The position numbers and the translations under genes are program-made. Positions 1 to 7,613 of a DNA stretch of 64,000 nt are shown piece by piece; position 1 is the stretch's first letter; each line of letters opens with the position of its first letter. Under the pieces are notes generated by a model. It had not been told where the DNA came from and made no database searches. It saw only the letters and a program-made list of their open reading frames with translations. The stretch comes from Nonomuraea sp. PA05. GTDB lineage: Bacteria; Actinomycetota; Actinomycetes; Streptosporangiales; Streptosporangiaceae. The stretch is from the NCBI RefSeq assembly GCF_008086045.1, contig NZ_VSEY01000034.1, forward strand, positions 1 through 64,000, in the 5' to 3' direction.

Positions 1-291
1 CAGCCCGTGCGGCCAGTGCTCGATCCTGGCGATCTCCTCCTCGGAGAGGCCGACGGGGATGAACTGCAGCAGCGTGCTCTCCTGCCCGACCACGCCCAGC
101 GCGCCGTAACTGGCGTCCACCAGCGTGGTCGCGGTCTCCACGATGCGCCGCAGCACCGTCGGCAGGTCGAGGTCACTGCCGACCGACACGACCGCCTCCA
201 GCAGCGCGTGCACCCGGTCCCGGGTGGACAGCACGGCGTTCAGCCGGACCTGTAGTTCCGCCAGCAGCTCGTCGAGCCGCATCTGCGGCAT
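1..291 (-). CDS. devS: GAF-domain sensor histidine kinase, DosS/DevS-like (5' part only)
   Basis: Only the first ~97 codons are in the window; the gene continues beyond base 1. The N-terminus reads MPQMRLDELL, followed by a helix and the start of a GAF domain (SDLDLPTVLRRIVETA, then YGALGVVG). This is how DosS/DosT-type hypoxia and redox kinases begin. In those proteins the first GAF domain binds heme; the heme histidine would lie outside this window, so gas sensing cannot be judged here. Two in-frame ATGs (291 and 282) and a GTG at 315 are possible starts; 291 is chosen. It is divergent from the DosR-like regulator at 457, its likely partner. Confidence 0.85.
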   Translation of the reverse strand, partial: MPQMRLDELLAELQVRLNAVLSTRDRVHALLEAVVSVGSDLDLPTVLRRIVETATTLVDASYGALGVVGQESTLLQFIPVGLSEEEIARIEHWPHGL

Positions 292-383
292 CAGGGGGCT
301 CTGCCCAGGCTCCACGCCGAACAGTCTCGCATCGGTCCAGCGGCTTGCCTAGCCGCGATCATGCGCCGTACGACCCGGCGCCG

Positions 384-398
384 CGGGACCTTCGCCCA
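384..398. promoter_or_regulatory. Degenerate DosR/DevR-type box (distal)
   Basis: GGGACCTTCGCCC (385-397) is an imperfect copy of the DosR-type palindrome core GGGACTTTNGTCCC. It starts 23 bp (about two helical turns) before the better box at 408, the kind of paired arrangement known for DosR targets. The assignment is inferred from motif similarity. Confidence 0.45.
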
Positions 399-404
399 CC
401 GGCC

Positions 405-424
405 TGGGGGACTTTGGTCCTTTC
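405..424. promoter_or_regulatory. DosR/DevR-type box in the devS-devR divergent region
   Basis: GGGGGACTTTGGTCCTTTC lies about 32 bp before the ATG of the regulator at 457 and about 115 bp before the kinase start. It matches the mycobacterial DosR consensus (TTSGGGACTWWAGTCCCSAA) through GGGACTTT-GTCC. Because the encoded regulator keeps the DosR DNA-contact residues, autoregulation of the divergent pair is the simplest reading. Confidence 0.65.
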
Positions 425-456
425 GGCCTGTTCACCGCTTCGGTAGCGTCACAGAC

Positions 457-1098
457 ATGATTCGTGTGTTCCTCCTCGACGACCACGAGGTCGTCCGCCG
501 TGGCGTCGCGGCGCTGCTGGACTCCGAGGACGATCTCGAGGTGATCGGCGAGGCGGGCACGGCGGAGTCCGCGATCGCGCGCATCCCGGCGCTGATGCCC
601 GACGTGGCGGTGCTGGACGTGCGACTGCCCGACGGCAACGGCGTGGACGTCTGCCGCGAGGTGCGCTCGCGCGTGCCGGGGCTGGCGTGCCTGATGCTGA
701 CCTCGTTCGCCGACGACGACGCCCTGTTCGACGCGGTCATGGCCGGCGCCGCCGGTTACGTGCTCAAGCAGATCCACGGCTCCGACCTGGTCGGCGCGGT
801 CCGCACGGTCGCCTCCGGCCAGTCGCTGCTCGACCCCCAGACCACCGCCGCCATGCTGCAGCGGCTGCGCGACCAGGCCGCCAGGAAGGACCCCCTCGCC
901 GCGCTCACCGACCAGGAGCGGCAGATCCTCGACCTCATCGGCGAGGGGCTGACGAACCGGCAGATCGGCGAGCGCATGTTCCTGGCCGAGAAGACGGTCA
1001 AGAACTACGTCTCCAACCTGCTGTCCAAGCTGGACATGCAGCGCCGTACCCAGGCGGCGGCCCTGGCGGCCCGGCTGCGCGCCGACCGCAGGCAGTGA
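457..1098 (+). CDS. devR: DosR/DevR-like response regulator (NarL/FixJ family)
   Basis: A 213-residue two-domain regulator. The receiver domain (about 1-120) has the acidic pocket D8-D9, phosphoacceptor D54 in VLDVRLPDG, T82 and K104. The C-terminal LuxR-type helix-turn-helix (about 147-205) carries K179, K182 and N183 in LAEKTVKNYVSN. D54, T82, K104 and the K/K/N triad fall at the same residue numbers as in Mycobacterium tuberculosis DosR, so this is very probably an orthologue controlling a hypoxia/nitric-oxide dormancy response. The ATG at 457 is chosen because the family starts at MIRVFLLDDHE; an upstream in-frame ATG at 361 would run through the DosR-type boxes. It diverges from the DosS-like kinase. 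Confidence 0.93.
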   Translation: MIRVFLLDDHEVVRRGVAALLDSEDDLEVIGEAGTAESAIARIPALMPDVAVLDVRLPDGNGVDVCREVRSRVPGLACLMLTSFADDDALFDAVMAGAAGYVLKQIHGSDLVGAVRTVASGQSLLDPQTTAAMLQRLRDQAARKDPLAALTDQERQILDLIGEGLTNRQIGERMFLAEKTVKNYVSNLLSKLDMQRRTQAAALAARLRADRRQ

Positions 1099-1164
1099 CG
1101 CGGGGCGGGGAGCTAGTCTCGATCTACAACTCGATGCCCTCCCCTGGCACGCCCTGGAGGTACG

Positions 1165-2307
1165 GTGACCTTCGACCCCGCCGCCGCCCTCGCCCGCGTC
1201 TCCTCCGGATACGACCCCGATCCCGCGCTGTCGATGTCCCTGCACGCCGACGCCTACACCGATCCGCGATGGTTCGGCGTGGACCAGCGGGCGATCTTCG
1301 CCCGTACCTGGCAGTGGCTGTGCCACGTGGAGCAGGTCAGGGAGCCGGGCGGCTACGTGACGGGCACGGTGGCCGGGATGCCGGTCGTGGCCGTCAGGGA
1401 CGAGTCCGGCACGCTGCGGGCCTTCTACAACGTGTGCAAGCACCGGGCGCACGAGCTGCTGTCCGGCTCGGGGGTGCGGCGCAGCATCGTGTGCCCGTAC
1501 CACGCGTGGAACTTCGACCTGACGGGCCGGCTGCGGCGGGCGCGCAACACCGGCGGCATGCCGGGCTTCGACGCCTCGGCCGTGTGCCTGGACCGGATCC
1601 AGGTCGCCGAGTTCGGCGGCATGGTGTACGTCAACCTCGACCCGGGGGCGGCGCCGCTGCGGGAGCAGGCGGGGGATCTGGAGGCGGAGATCGCGGCGCG
1701 GGCGCCGGACGTCGCCAAGCTGACCCTCGCCCGCCGGTTCACCTACGACATCGCCTCCAACTGGAAGAACGTCGTCGACAACTTCCTGGAGTGCTACCAC
1801 TGCCACGTGGCGCACAAGGACTTCGTGTCCCTGGTGGACATGAGCACCTACCGGGTCACCACGTACGGGATCCACTCCAGCCACATGGCGCAGGCGGGCC
1901 GGGCCGCGAACACCGCCTACGACGTGTCGGGGGCGACGGTGACCGAGCACGCCGTGTGGTGGCTGTGGCCGAACACCTGCCTGCTGCGCTACCCGGGCCG
2001 GGGCAACTTCATGGTGCTGCAGATCGTCCCCGACGGGCCGGAGCGCACCCGCGAGACGTGGGACTTCTACCTGGAGACCGCCGAGCCTGACGAGGCGGAG
2101 CTGGACAGCATCCGCTACATCGACGAGGTCCTCCAGGTGGAGGACATCGCGCTGGTGGAGAGCGTCCAGCGCGGGATGCGCACACCGGCGTTCACCCAGG
2201 GGAAGATCGTCTTCGACCCGGGCGGGTCCGGGCTGTCGGAGCACGCGGTGCACCACTTCCACGGCCTCGTCCTGGACGCCTACCGGCGGGAGCTGCGGCC
2301 GGAGTGA
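1165..2307 (+). CDS. Rieske non-heme iron oxygenase, alpha-subunit type (GbcA-like)
   Basis: A 380-residue protein starting at a GTG behind GGAGG (1156-1160). The N-terminal Rieske domain has C91-K-H93 and C110-PY-H113, which bind a [2Fe-2S] cluster. The C-terminal catalytic domain has DNFLECYHCHVAH, with H212 and H217 as mononuclear iron ligands. The ECYHC signature resembles the glycine-betaine/carnitine/choline monooxygenase branch rather than classical aromatic dioxygenases, so N-demethylation or hydroxylation of a quaternary amine is plausible. No ferredoxin reductase or beta subunit is adjacent, so electrons must come from a partner encoded elsewhere. The substrate is not determined. 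Confidence 0.88.
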   Translation: MTFDPAAALARVSSGYDPDPALSMSLHADAYTDPRWFGVDQRAIFARTWQWLCHVEQVREPGGYVTGTVAGMPVVAVRDESGTLRAFYNVCKHRAHELLSGSGVRRSIVCPYHAWNFDLTGRLRRARNTGGMPGFDASAVCLDRIQVAEFGGMVYVNLDPGAAPLREQAGDLEAEIAARAPDVAKLTLARRFTYDIASNWKNVVDNFLECYHCHVAHKDFVSLVDMSTYRVTTYGIHSSHMAQAGRAANTAYDVSGATVTEHAVWWLWPNTCLLRYPGRGNFMVLQIVPDGPERTRETWDFYLETAEPDEAELDSIRYIDEVLQVEDIALVESVQRGMRTPAFTQGKIVFDPGGSGLSEHAVHHFHGLVLDAYRRELRPE

Positions 2308-2395
2308 GCCTCCCCGATCCTCCGCACGACCTCGCGGATGAACTCCGCGATCGCGGCCCGGATCGGGGAGAAGGCCCGCCGTGACGGCCCGGCGG

Positions 2396-3085
2396 TCAGG
2401 CGGGGTCCTCGCCGTATTGAGCGGCGATGTCCTTGGAGGAGGCCCACCGGGTGTAGGTGGGCGACTTCGGCCAGCCGTCCGGTGAGTCCTGCCACTCCTC
2501 CTGCCGCCCGTACGGCAGCACGTCGATCAGCGGGAACGTGTGGCTGAGCTGCTCGGTGCCCCGGCCGGTGGTGTGCCAGGTGCGATACACGGTGTCGCCG
2601 TCGCGCAGGAACACGTTGACGGCGAAGCCGCCGGCGGGCGGCGCGCCGACGTCGGCGCCGAACGGGCTGTTCGCCGTGGAGTACCAGGTCATCCTGTTAC
2701 CGACGCGCCGCTTGTAGGCGAGCGCCTCGTCGATGGGGCCCTGGGTGACGACGACGAACCGGGCGTCGTAGTCGTCCAGGAACTCCAGCCGGGTGAACTG
2801 CGAGGTGTAGCCGGTGCAGCCGGGGCACTGCCATTCCTTGCCCTCGAACCACATGTGGTTGTAGACGATCAGCTGTCTCCTGCCCTCGAAGACGTCGGCC
2901 AGCCGGACGGGGCCGTTCTCGCCCTCCAGGACGTAGTCCGGCATCCGTACCATGGGCAGGCGGCGGCGCTGGGCGGCGATGGCGTCCAGCTCGCGGGTGG
3001 CGGCCTTCTCCCTGACGCGCAGGGCGTCGAGCTCGCGCTGCCAGGTCTCGGCGTCGGCGACGGGTGGGAGTGCGTTCGTGGTCAT
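2396..3085 (-). CDS. DUF899 family thioredoxin-fold protein
   Basis: A 229-residue cytosolic protein with an N-terminal charged helix (about 10-45) and then a thioredoxin-like domain. LADVFEGRRQLIVYNHMWF, the CPGC pair (in WQCPGCTGYTSQF) and the later MTWYSTANSPFGADVG segment are hallmarks of DUF899, a family often annotated as a thioredoxin-like predicted dithiol-disulfide isomerase. Its biochemical role is not established. The start ATG is preceded by GAGGG. It lies 65 bp downstream of the LLM-family gene on the same strand and converges on the Rieske gene. Confidence 0.88.
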   Translation of the reverse strand: MTTNALPPVADAETWQRELDALRVREKAATRELDAIAAQRRRLPMVRMPDYVLEGENGPVRLADVFEGRRQLIVYNHMWFEGKEWQCPGCTGYTSQFTRLEFLDDYDARFVVVTQGPIDEALAYKRRVGNRMTWYSTANSPFGADVGAPPAGGFAVNVFLRDGDTVYRTWHTTGRGTEQLSHTFPLIDVLPYGRQEEWQDSPDGWPKSPTYTRWASSKDIAAQYGEDPA

Positions 3086-3150
3086 GATCCCTCACTGAGG
3101 TCGTCCGGGTCGTACGGTGCACAGGGGTAGACACCGCCCGGCCGCGAAAC

Positions 3151-4128
3151 TCATCGGAGCTGGGGCATGACCTTCTCGCCGAACAGCCGGATCGCGGCGA
3201 GCACCTCGTCGCGGGGCAGGCCGCCGATGTCGATCAGCACCAGGTGCGCGTCCAGCCCCAGCAGTTTCCGCTGCGCGTTCAGCCGGTCGGCGACCTCGCT
3301 GGGGTCGCCGCAGATCGCCGCGCCCTCCATCAGCGCGTCGATGTCGATCACCCGCCCGTCGCCGCGCCAGGGGCTGGCGAACGACGCGTACGCCTCCAGG
3401 TAGGGCCGCCACCGCTCCCGCGCGCCCCGCTCGGCGACGAACACGTGGCTGGGCAGCGCGACCCGGCCTGGGCCGTAGCGGCGGTAGCCCGCGACGACGT
3501 CCAGGTAGACGCCGGGGTCGCGCAGGGTGCTGGGCAGCATGAGCGGCAGGCCCAGCTCGGCGGCGAAGTCGGCGGACGCCGCCGAGCCGCTGCCCACCCA
3601 TAACGTCGGGTGGGGCCGCTGGACGGGGCGCGGCGTCGTCGTCACGTTCTCCAGCGGGCTGCGGAACGTGCCGCGCCAGGTGACGTCCTCCTCCTGCAGC
3701 AGCTTCAGCAGCAGGCGCAGGTACTCGTGCAGGCGCGGCCGCAGGTCGGAGGGGGTGATGCCGAAGGCGACGTCGGTCTCCTTGGACACCCCGCGCGCCA
3801 CGATCAGCTCCGCCCGGCCGCCGGACAGCACGTCGAGGGTGGCGAGCTCCTCGGCGACGCGGACCGGGTCGTGGTGGGCCAGCAGGGTGACGCCGGTGGA
3901 CAGGCGCAGCGTGGTGGTGCGGGCCGCGATGGTGGCGAGCAGCAGCTCAGGGGCGGAGATGATGTAGCGGGTGAAGTGGTGCTCGCCGACGGCCACGCCG
4001 GTGAAGCCGGCTTGTTCGGCCGCTACGGCCTGCTCGACGATGGCGCGGATGCGGTCTGGCTCGGAAGCTGCTCGTCCGGTACGTGGATCCGGCAGGTGAT
4101 CCCCGAGGATCAGCAGGTAGACCTCCAC
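3151..4128 (-). CDS. LLM-class F420/FMN-dependent oxidoreductase (luciferase-like)
   Basis: A bacterial-luciferase-like TIM barrel of about 325 residues. Typical family segments are AGFTGVAVGEHHF near residue 50, LRLSTGVTLLAHHDPVRVAEELATLD, SGGRAELIVARG and PTLWVGSGS. These proteins use FMN or F420 for monooxygenation or hydride transfer; the substrate cannot be read from sequence. The family-like start VEVYLLILGDH fits a GTG at 4128; an ATG at 4224 would add a 32-residue arginine-rich extension with no clear ribosome site. It could be co-transcribed with the DUF899 gene downstream. Confidence 0.88.
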   Translation of the reverse strand: MEVYLLILGDHLPDPRTGRAASEPDRIRAIVEQAVAAEQAGFTGVAVGEHHFTRYIISAPELLLATIAARTTTLRLSTGVTLLAHHDPVRVAEELATLDVLSGGRAELIVARGVSKETDVAFGITPSDLRPRLHEYLRLLLKLLQEEDVTWRGTFRSPLENVTTTPRPVQRPHPTLWVGSGSAASADFAAELGLPLMLPSTLRDPGVYLDVVAGYRRYGPGRVALPSHVFVAERGARERWRPYLEAYASFASPWRGDGRVIDIDALMEGAAICGDPSEVADRLNAQRKLLGLDAHLVLIDIGGLPRDEVLAAIRLFGEKVMPQLR

Positions 4129-4295
4129 AATTCTGGACTCTACCTGCCGATCGTCCACCGGCGGCCGCGCGAGCGTCCGCCACGGCCGCGGGCCCGCACG
4201 CGCCTCGGCCCGTTTCCGGGACATGCCCGGCGGAGATCGCGTACGGTGACCCGTTGATGACAGATCAAGCCCGCAAGCCCTCCGGAGCCTGATAC

Positions 4296-5324
4296 ATGCG
4301 AACCGCCGCGGCGATCCTCTCCTTCCTCCTCGCCCTCGCCCTCCTGCCCGTCCGACCGGCGGCCGCGTCCATCGCCGCGCTCCCCGGCGGCAAGACCACG
4401 TTCGTCGTCTCGCAGGGTCACCTGAAGGCCGCCTCCCGCCAGAACTGGGTCCGCCTGGGCAGCTACCGCTTCGCCGCGAACGGCACCGTCAGCGCCTCCA
4501 TGTACCTGTGGTGGCAGCGCCGCCCCGAGGCCAGGCAGCGCACCGGCATGGTCCCCGACGGGGGCTGCAGCACCAAGGCGGGCGGATCCGCCTCGCGCGC
4601 CCGCACCTGCCGGGTGCTCACCGCGGGCGGCTTCACCGGCGCCCCCGACGAGAGCCGGAGCGGGACGTACACGGTGGCGGGCGACGTGCTCACCATCCGG
4701 TGGAAGATCGCCCAGGCGTGGACGGAGCAGTGGTACGTGCGCCGCTCCCCCGACGGCAAGCTGGCCCGCCTCGACCTCAGGCGCAGCACCCTGGCCACGC
4801 ACGGCTACGGCTACGGCAGCAACGCCGCGATCGGCACCCGGCGCGCGATGAGCTCGGTGAAGGCGTTCCGCGGCGCGCTCAGGCAGGACCTCACGAGCTG
4901 GGCCGGCGGCAGGCTGGTCACCTCGGACGACCAGCCGTTCAGCCAGTCCGCCTTCCGCTCGTGCGCCACGACGACGTCGTGCCTGACGTACCTGCAGCCG
5001 TCCTCGCGCGGCGCCTGCCAGAAGTCCGGCGGCTGCCCCCGCTACGGCGGCGGGACGAAGAGCAACGTCAGCTCCATCCAGTACTACCTGACGAAGATCT
5101 CCGACTCCGACCGCCGTGACACGCTGTGGCACTGGTGCACCTGCCTGGCGATGGAGCGCCGCGAGTTCTGCTACACGGGCAACTCCCACGTCAAGCCGCT
5201 CATGCAGGTGATCGACGACGGCGGGAACTTCCGCGGCTGGGTGGGCGCGGAGGCCTCCTTCTCGACGGGCTCGTCGCGGGCGGCGGACATGCTGGCGGTG
5301 TTCCGCCTCACCGACTTCCACTGA
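4296..5324 (+). CDS. Secreted protein of unknown function
   Basis: 342 residues beginning with a clear Sec signal peptide: MRT, a hydrophobic core AAILSFLLALALLPV, and a likely cleavage after AAA near residue 25. The mature part is rich in Trp, Tyr and Ser and has about ten cysteines (for example SCATTTSC, WHWCTC and the GACQKSGGC turn), suggesting an oxidised extracellular domain. Repeated short beta-type segments (WVRLGSYRFAANGTVSASMY; GTYTVAGDVLTIRWKI) hint at a beta-sandwich or lipocalin-like fold in the N-terminal half. I do not recognise the family. It diverges from the LLM gene and its stop codon sits in a small tandem repeat. Confidence 0.8.
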   Translation: MRTAAAILSFLLALALLPVRPAAASIAALPGGKTTFVVSQGHLKAASRQNWVRLGSYRFAANGTVSASMYLWWQRRPEARQRTGMVPDGGCSTKAGGSASRARTCRVLTAGGFTGAPDESRSGTYTVAGDVLTIRWKIAQAWTEQWYVRRSPDGKLARLDLRRSTLATHGYGYGSNAAIGTRRAMSSVKAFRGALRQDLTSWAGGRLVTSDDQPFSQSAFRSCATTTSCLTYLQPSSRGACQKSGGCPRYGGGTKSNVSSIQYYLTKISDSDRRDTLWHWCTCLAMERREFCYTGNSHVKPLMQVIDDGGNFRGWVGAEASFSTGSSRAADMLAVFRLTDFH

Positions 5325-5367
5325 GGCGTCCGCGGCTTCACTGACGTCCGCGGCTTCCGCTGAGGGC
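5315..5367. repeat. Stop-spanning tandem repeat, about 18-21 bp x 3
   Basis: Three degenerate copies of CTTCCACTGAGGCGTCCGCG follow each other (from 5315, 5335 and 5353). The first contains the last codons and TGA stop of the secreted-protein gene; the next two repeat that TGA downstream. It ends 17 bp before the stop of the convergent UspA gene. Confidence 0.75.
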
Positions 5368-5383
5368 GTTCGGGAGCGGGCTC

Positions 5384-6226
5384 TCAGGTGCGGACCACGG
5401 CCACCGGGCAGCGAGCGTGGTGCAGGACGTTCCGGCTGACCGAGCCGAGCAGCGCCGATTCGACGGCGCCGCGCCCGTGCGAGCCCACCACCAGCAGGTC
5501 GGCGTGCTCGGCCGCCGTGGTGAGCGCGTCCACCGGGTGCGCGCACTGGACGTCCTCGATCACGCTGATCCGCGGGTGGTCGCGGCCGGCGTCCTTCAGC
5601 CGGTCGCGGACGAGCTGGATCCTGGTGGCGCGCACCTCGTCGAGGTCGTACGGGACCTCGGGGGCGTAGGCGTGCACGGGGAGCTGCCAGGCGTGCAGGG
5701 CCCTGAGCGTCGCGCCGCGCAGCTCGGCCTGCTCGTAGGCGTAGGCCAGGGCGGCCTCACACTCCGGCGAGTCGTCCACCCCCACCACGACCTCCCCCGC
5801 GGCGGGCAGGTGCTCGCCGTGCACCACCACGACGGTGCAGTGAACGTGCCCGGCCAGGTGCATGCTGACCGAGCCGAGCAGCGCGCCGGCGAACCCGCCG
5901 AGCCCCCGGCTGCCGACCACCAGCTCGGCGGCGCTCTCGGTCTGCGCGCGCAGCGCCTCGGTGGGCTGTCCCCGCACCAGCTCGGTGCTGACCTCGGCGC
6001 CGGGCTGACGCTCGCGGGCGAGGGCCTCGAAGTCCCGCAGCACCTGCCGTCCCGCGTCCAGGACCGTGTCGGGCAGGACGGCGTCGGGGCGCTTGCCGAC
6101 CTGGTACCACGAGGTGTCCACGACGTGCACGATCCGCAGCGGCAGGCCCCTGCGGACGGCGTCGCCCGCGGCCCATTCGAGGGCTGCTCGCGACGCGACG
6201 GAGCCGTCCACTCCCACGATGATCAC
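5384..6226 (-). CDS. Tandem-domain universal stress protein (UspA family)
   Basis: 280 residues with two Usp domains (about 1-135 and 145-280). Each begins with a VGVDGS/VGVDDS strand-loop and ends with the ATP-binding G-2x-G-9x-G-S type motif: VVGSRGLGGFAGALLGS in domain 1 and VVGSHGRGAVESALLGS in domain 2. Such ATP-binding two-domain Usp proteins are typical DosR-regulon members in actinobacteria, which fits the DosR-like regulator at 457. The start is a GTG at 6226 behind GGAGG. It diverges from the XRE/PPOX gene at 6380; the shared 150-bp upstream region has only a weak imperfect palindrome (AGGTCCAACGACCCT, 6304-6318). Confidence 0.93.
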   Translation of the reverse strand: MIIVGVDGSVASRAALEWAAGDAVRRGLPLRIVHVVDTSWYQVGKRPDAVLPDTVLDAGRQVLRDFEALARERQPGAEVSTELVRGQPTEALRAQTESAAELVVGSRGLGGFAGALLGSVSMHLAGHVHCTVVVVHGEHLPAAGEVVVGVDDSPECEAALAYAYEQAELRGATLRALHAWQLPVHAYAPEVPYDLDEVRATRIQLVRDRLKDAGRDHPRISVIEDVQCAHPVDALTTAAEHADLLVVGSHGRGAVESALLGSVSRNVLHHARCPVAVVRT

Positions 6227-6379
6227 GATTTCTCCTCCTTGGTCGTTTCTCATCGCATCATGTCCGTACCCATCCTGGACAGGGCCGGAGGTCGCCGGCG
6301 TGAAGGTCCAACGACCCTGCCCACCGCCGAGCCGCGTGCGTAGTGTCGCCTTTGTGAGCTTCGGCGGAAGGGCGGCACC

Positions 6380-7036
6380 ATGACGGGCAATGGCGATTTC
6401 GGACGTCGCATTCATCATCACCGCGAACGGCTCGGTCTCACCCTCGAACAGGTCGCCGATCGTGCGGGCATGTCGGCCGGATACGTTCAGCACTTGGAGA
6501 CGCACCTGGGCACGCCCGACAGCGGGACGGTGACCCGGCTGGCCACCGCGCTGGAGACCACGCCGCAGAACCTGCTGGGCGGCGGCCACGACCGCCCGCC
6601 GGGGCAGGGGACGGCGGCGGACGAGCCGGTCCTGGAGGTGCTGGAGACCGAGGAGTGCCTGCGGCTGGTCGGATCCGGCGGGATCGGGCGGGTGGCGTTC
6701 AGCGGCTCGCACGGGCCGACGGTGCTGCCCGTCAACTACCGCCTGCACGATGGCGACGTCGTCTTCCGCACCGCCCGCGGCGGCGCCATGGACGAGGATC
6801 TGCGCAGCGGCCTGGAAGGGGTGGACATCGGGATCGCCTTCCAGGTGGATCGGATCGACGAGGTGCGGCGGGCGGGGTGGAGCGTCCTCATCCGGGGGGC
6901 CGCGCACCACGTGCCGGACGAGGAGGTGGCCAAGGTGTCGGACGCCGGGGTCACGCCGTGGGCGGGCGGCGAGCGCCACCTGTACGTGCGGGTCATCCCG
7001 CAGCAGGTCACGGGGCGGCGCATCCACGGCCTCTGA
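6380..7036 (+). CDS. XRE-type HTH fused to pyridoxamine-oxidase-fold (FMN split-barrel) domain
   Basis: 218 residues. Residues about 8-65 form a Cro/C1-type helix-turn-helix (RIHHHRERLGLTLEQVADRAG, MSAGYVQHLE). Residues about 80-218 form a PNPOx-like FMN/F420 split barrel (LRLVGSGGIGRVAFSG, TVLPVNYRLHDGDVVFRT, VDIGIAFQVDRID, ending VTGRRI). This architecture is common in actinomycetes, where the split-barrel half resembles DosR-regulon nitroreductase/PPOX proteins. It may be a redox- or flavin-responsive regulator; the ligand is inferred. It diverges from the UspA gene and ends at a strong hairpin. Confidence 0.9.
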   Translation: MTGNGDFGRRIHHHRERLGLTLEQVADRAGMSAGYVQHLETHLGTPDSGTVTRLATALETTPQNLLGGGHDRPPGQGTAADEPVLEVLETEECLRLVGSGGIGRVAFSGSHGPTVLPVNYRLHDGDVVFRTARGGAMDEDLRSGLEGVDIGIAFQVDRIDEVRRAGWSVLIRGAAHHVPDEEVAKVSDAGVTPWAGGERHLYVRVIPQQVTGRRIHGL

Positions 7037-7049
7037 ACGGCCGCTCGGG

Positions 7050-7083
7050 CCCGGCGCCGGGGCGTTTCCGCGCCGGCGCCGGG
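7050..7083. terminator. Hairpin terminator between convergent genes
   Basis: CCCGGCGCCGG (7050-7060) pairs perfectly with CCGGCGCCGGG (7073-7083) over a 12-base loop. It sits 14 bp after the stop of the XRE/PPOX gene and 13 bp before the stop of the convergent VOC gene, so it can serve both. There is no T-tract, as is usual in high-GC actinomycetes. Confidence 0.75.
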
Positions 7084-7095
7084 GGTTCGCCTGCC

Positions 7096-7509
7096 TTACT
7101 CCGCGTACGGCTGGTCGGCGCCCTGGTCGCTGTACCCGAGGCTCCAGATGTAGCCGTCCGGGTCGGCGAACGTGCCGCCGTACCCGCCCCACGGCAGGGC
7201 CCCGGCCGGCTTGAGCACCGTGGCGCCCGCCTTCTCGGCCTCCGCCATGACCTCGTCCACCCGCGCCTGGCTGCGCACGACGTACGTCAGGACGAGCCCG
7301 CTGAACCCGCTGCCCTCCGCACTCGTGCCCACCTGCCCGGCCAGCCCGTCACGCCGGTAGAAGCCGACGGGCGAGGCCCCGTCCGACTCGAAGAACACCG
7401 AGATGCCCCAGTCGTTCCTGACCTTCCAGCCGAGTCCCTCCGTGTAGAACCGCTTGGCCCTGTCCATGTCCCGGACGCCCAGCAGGATCGAGCTGACATG
7501 CGCTTTCAC
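7096..7509 (-). CDS. VOC (glyoxalase/bleomycin-resistance) superfamily protein
   Basis: 137 residues with the paired beta-alpha-beta-beta-beta VOC modules: SSILLGVRDMDRAKRFYTE at the N-terminus and GSGFSGLVLTYVVRSQARVD, then YGGTFADPDGYIWSLGY at the C-terminus. The family includes metal-dependent glyoxalases, dioxygenases and antibiotic-binding proteins; the function here is unknown. The GTG start at 7509 follows AAGGAGA. It diverges from the ECF41 sigma gene, a sigma group commonly placed beside small detoxification-type enzymes. Confidence 0.88.
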   Translation of the reverse strand: MKAHVSSILLGVRDMDRAKRFYTEGLGWKVRNDWGISVFFESDGASPVGFYRRDGLAGQVGTSAEGSGFSGLVLTYVVRSQARVDEVMAEAEKAGATVLKPAGALPWGGYGGTFADPDGYIWSLGYSDQGADQPYAE

Positions 7510-7550
7510 GTTCCGTCTCCTTGTATATGATCTTCCGAGCCCGGCCCGGA

Positions 7551-7577
7551 GGTCACATCGATGCGATTTCGCCGGTC
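7551..7577 (+). promoter_or_regulatory. Candidate ECF41-dependent autoregulatory promoter
   Basis: GGTCACA (7551-7557), a 16-bp spacer, then GGTC (7574-7577) closely resembles the published ECF41 promoter form TGTCACA-N16-CGTC. It lies 37 bp before the ATG of the ECF41 sigma gene, the expected place for a self-activated promoter. The match is by eye. Confidence 0.6.
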
Positions 7578-7597
7578 AATCTGTATGACCGGCGAAA
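7567..7597. repeat. Perfect 12-bp inverted repeat in the sigma-factor 5' region
   Basis: TTTCGCCGGTCA (7567-7578), loop ATCTGTA, then TGACCGGCGAAA (7586-7597). The left arm covers the -10 of the candidate ECF41 promoter and the right arm ends directly before the GGAGG ribosome site at 7600. It could be a repressor operator or an mRNA hairpin controlling translation. Confidence 0.85.
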
Positions 7598-7613
7598 CGG
7601 AGGAACGTGACAG

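Noticed and set aside
349..2262. 637-codon open frame antisense to the response regulator and Rieske gene
   Set aside because: Composition (Arg/Pro/Gly/His-rich, no domains) and position opposite two well-supported genes show it is a high-GC shadow frame.
2308..2395. LysR-like C-terminal remnant on the minus strand (AFSPIRAAIAEFIREVVRRI)
   Set aside because: Only about 20 helical residues in an 88-bp gap between convergent genes; too short to support a homology claim.
6304..6318. DosR box between the UspA and PPOX-fold genes (AGGTCCAACGACCCT)
   Set aside because: It is an imperfect palindrome but lacks the GGGACTTT core; not strong enough to call as a DosR site.
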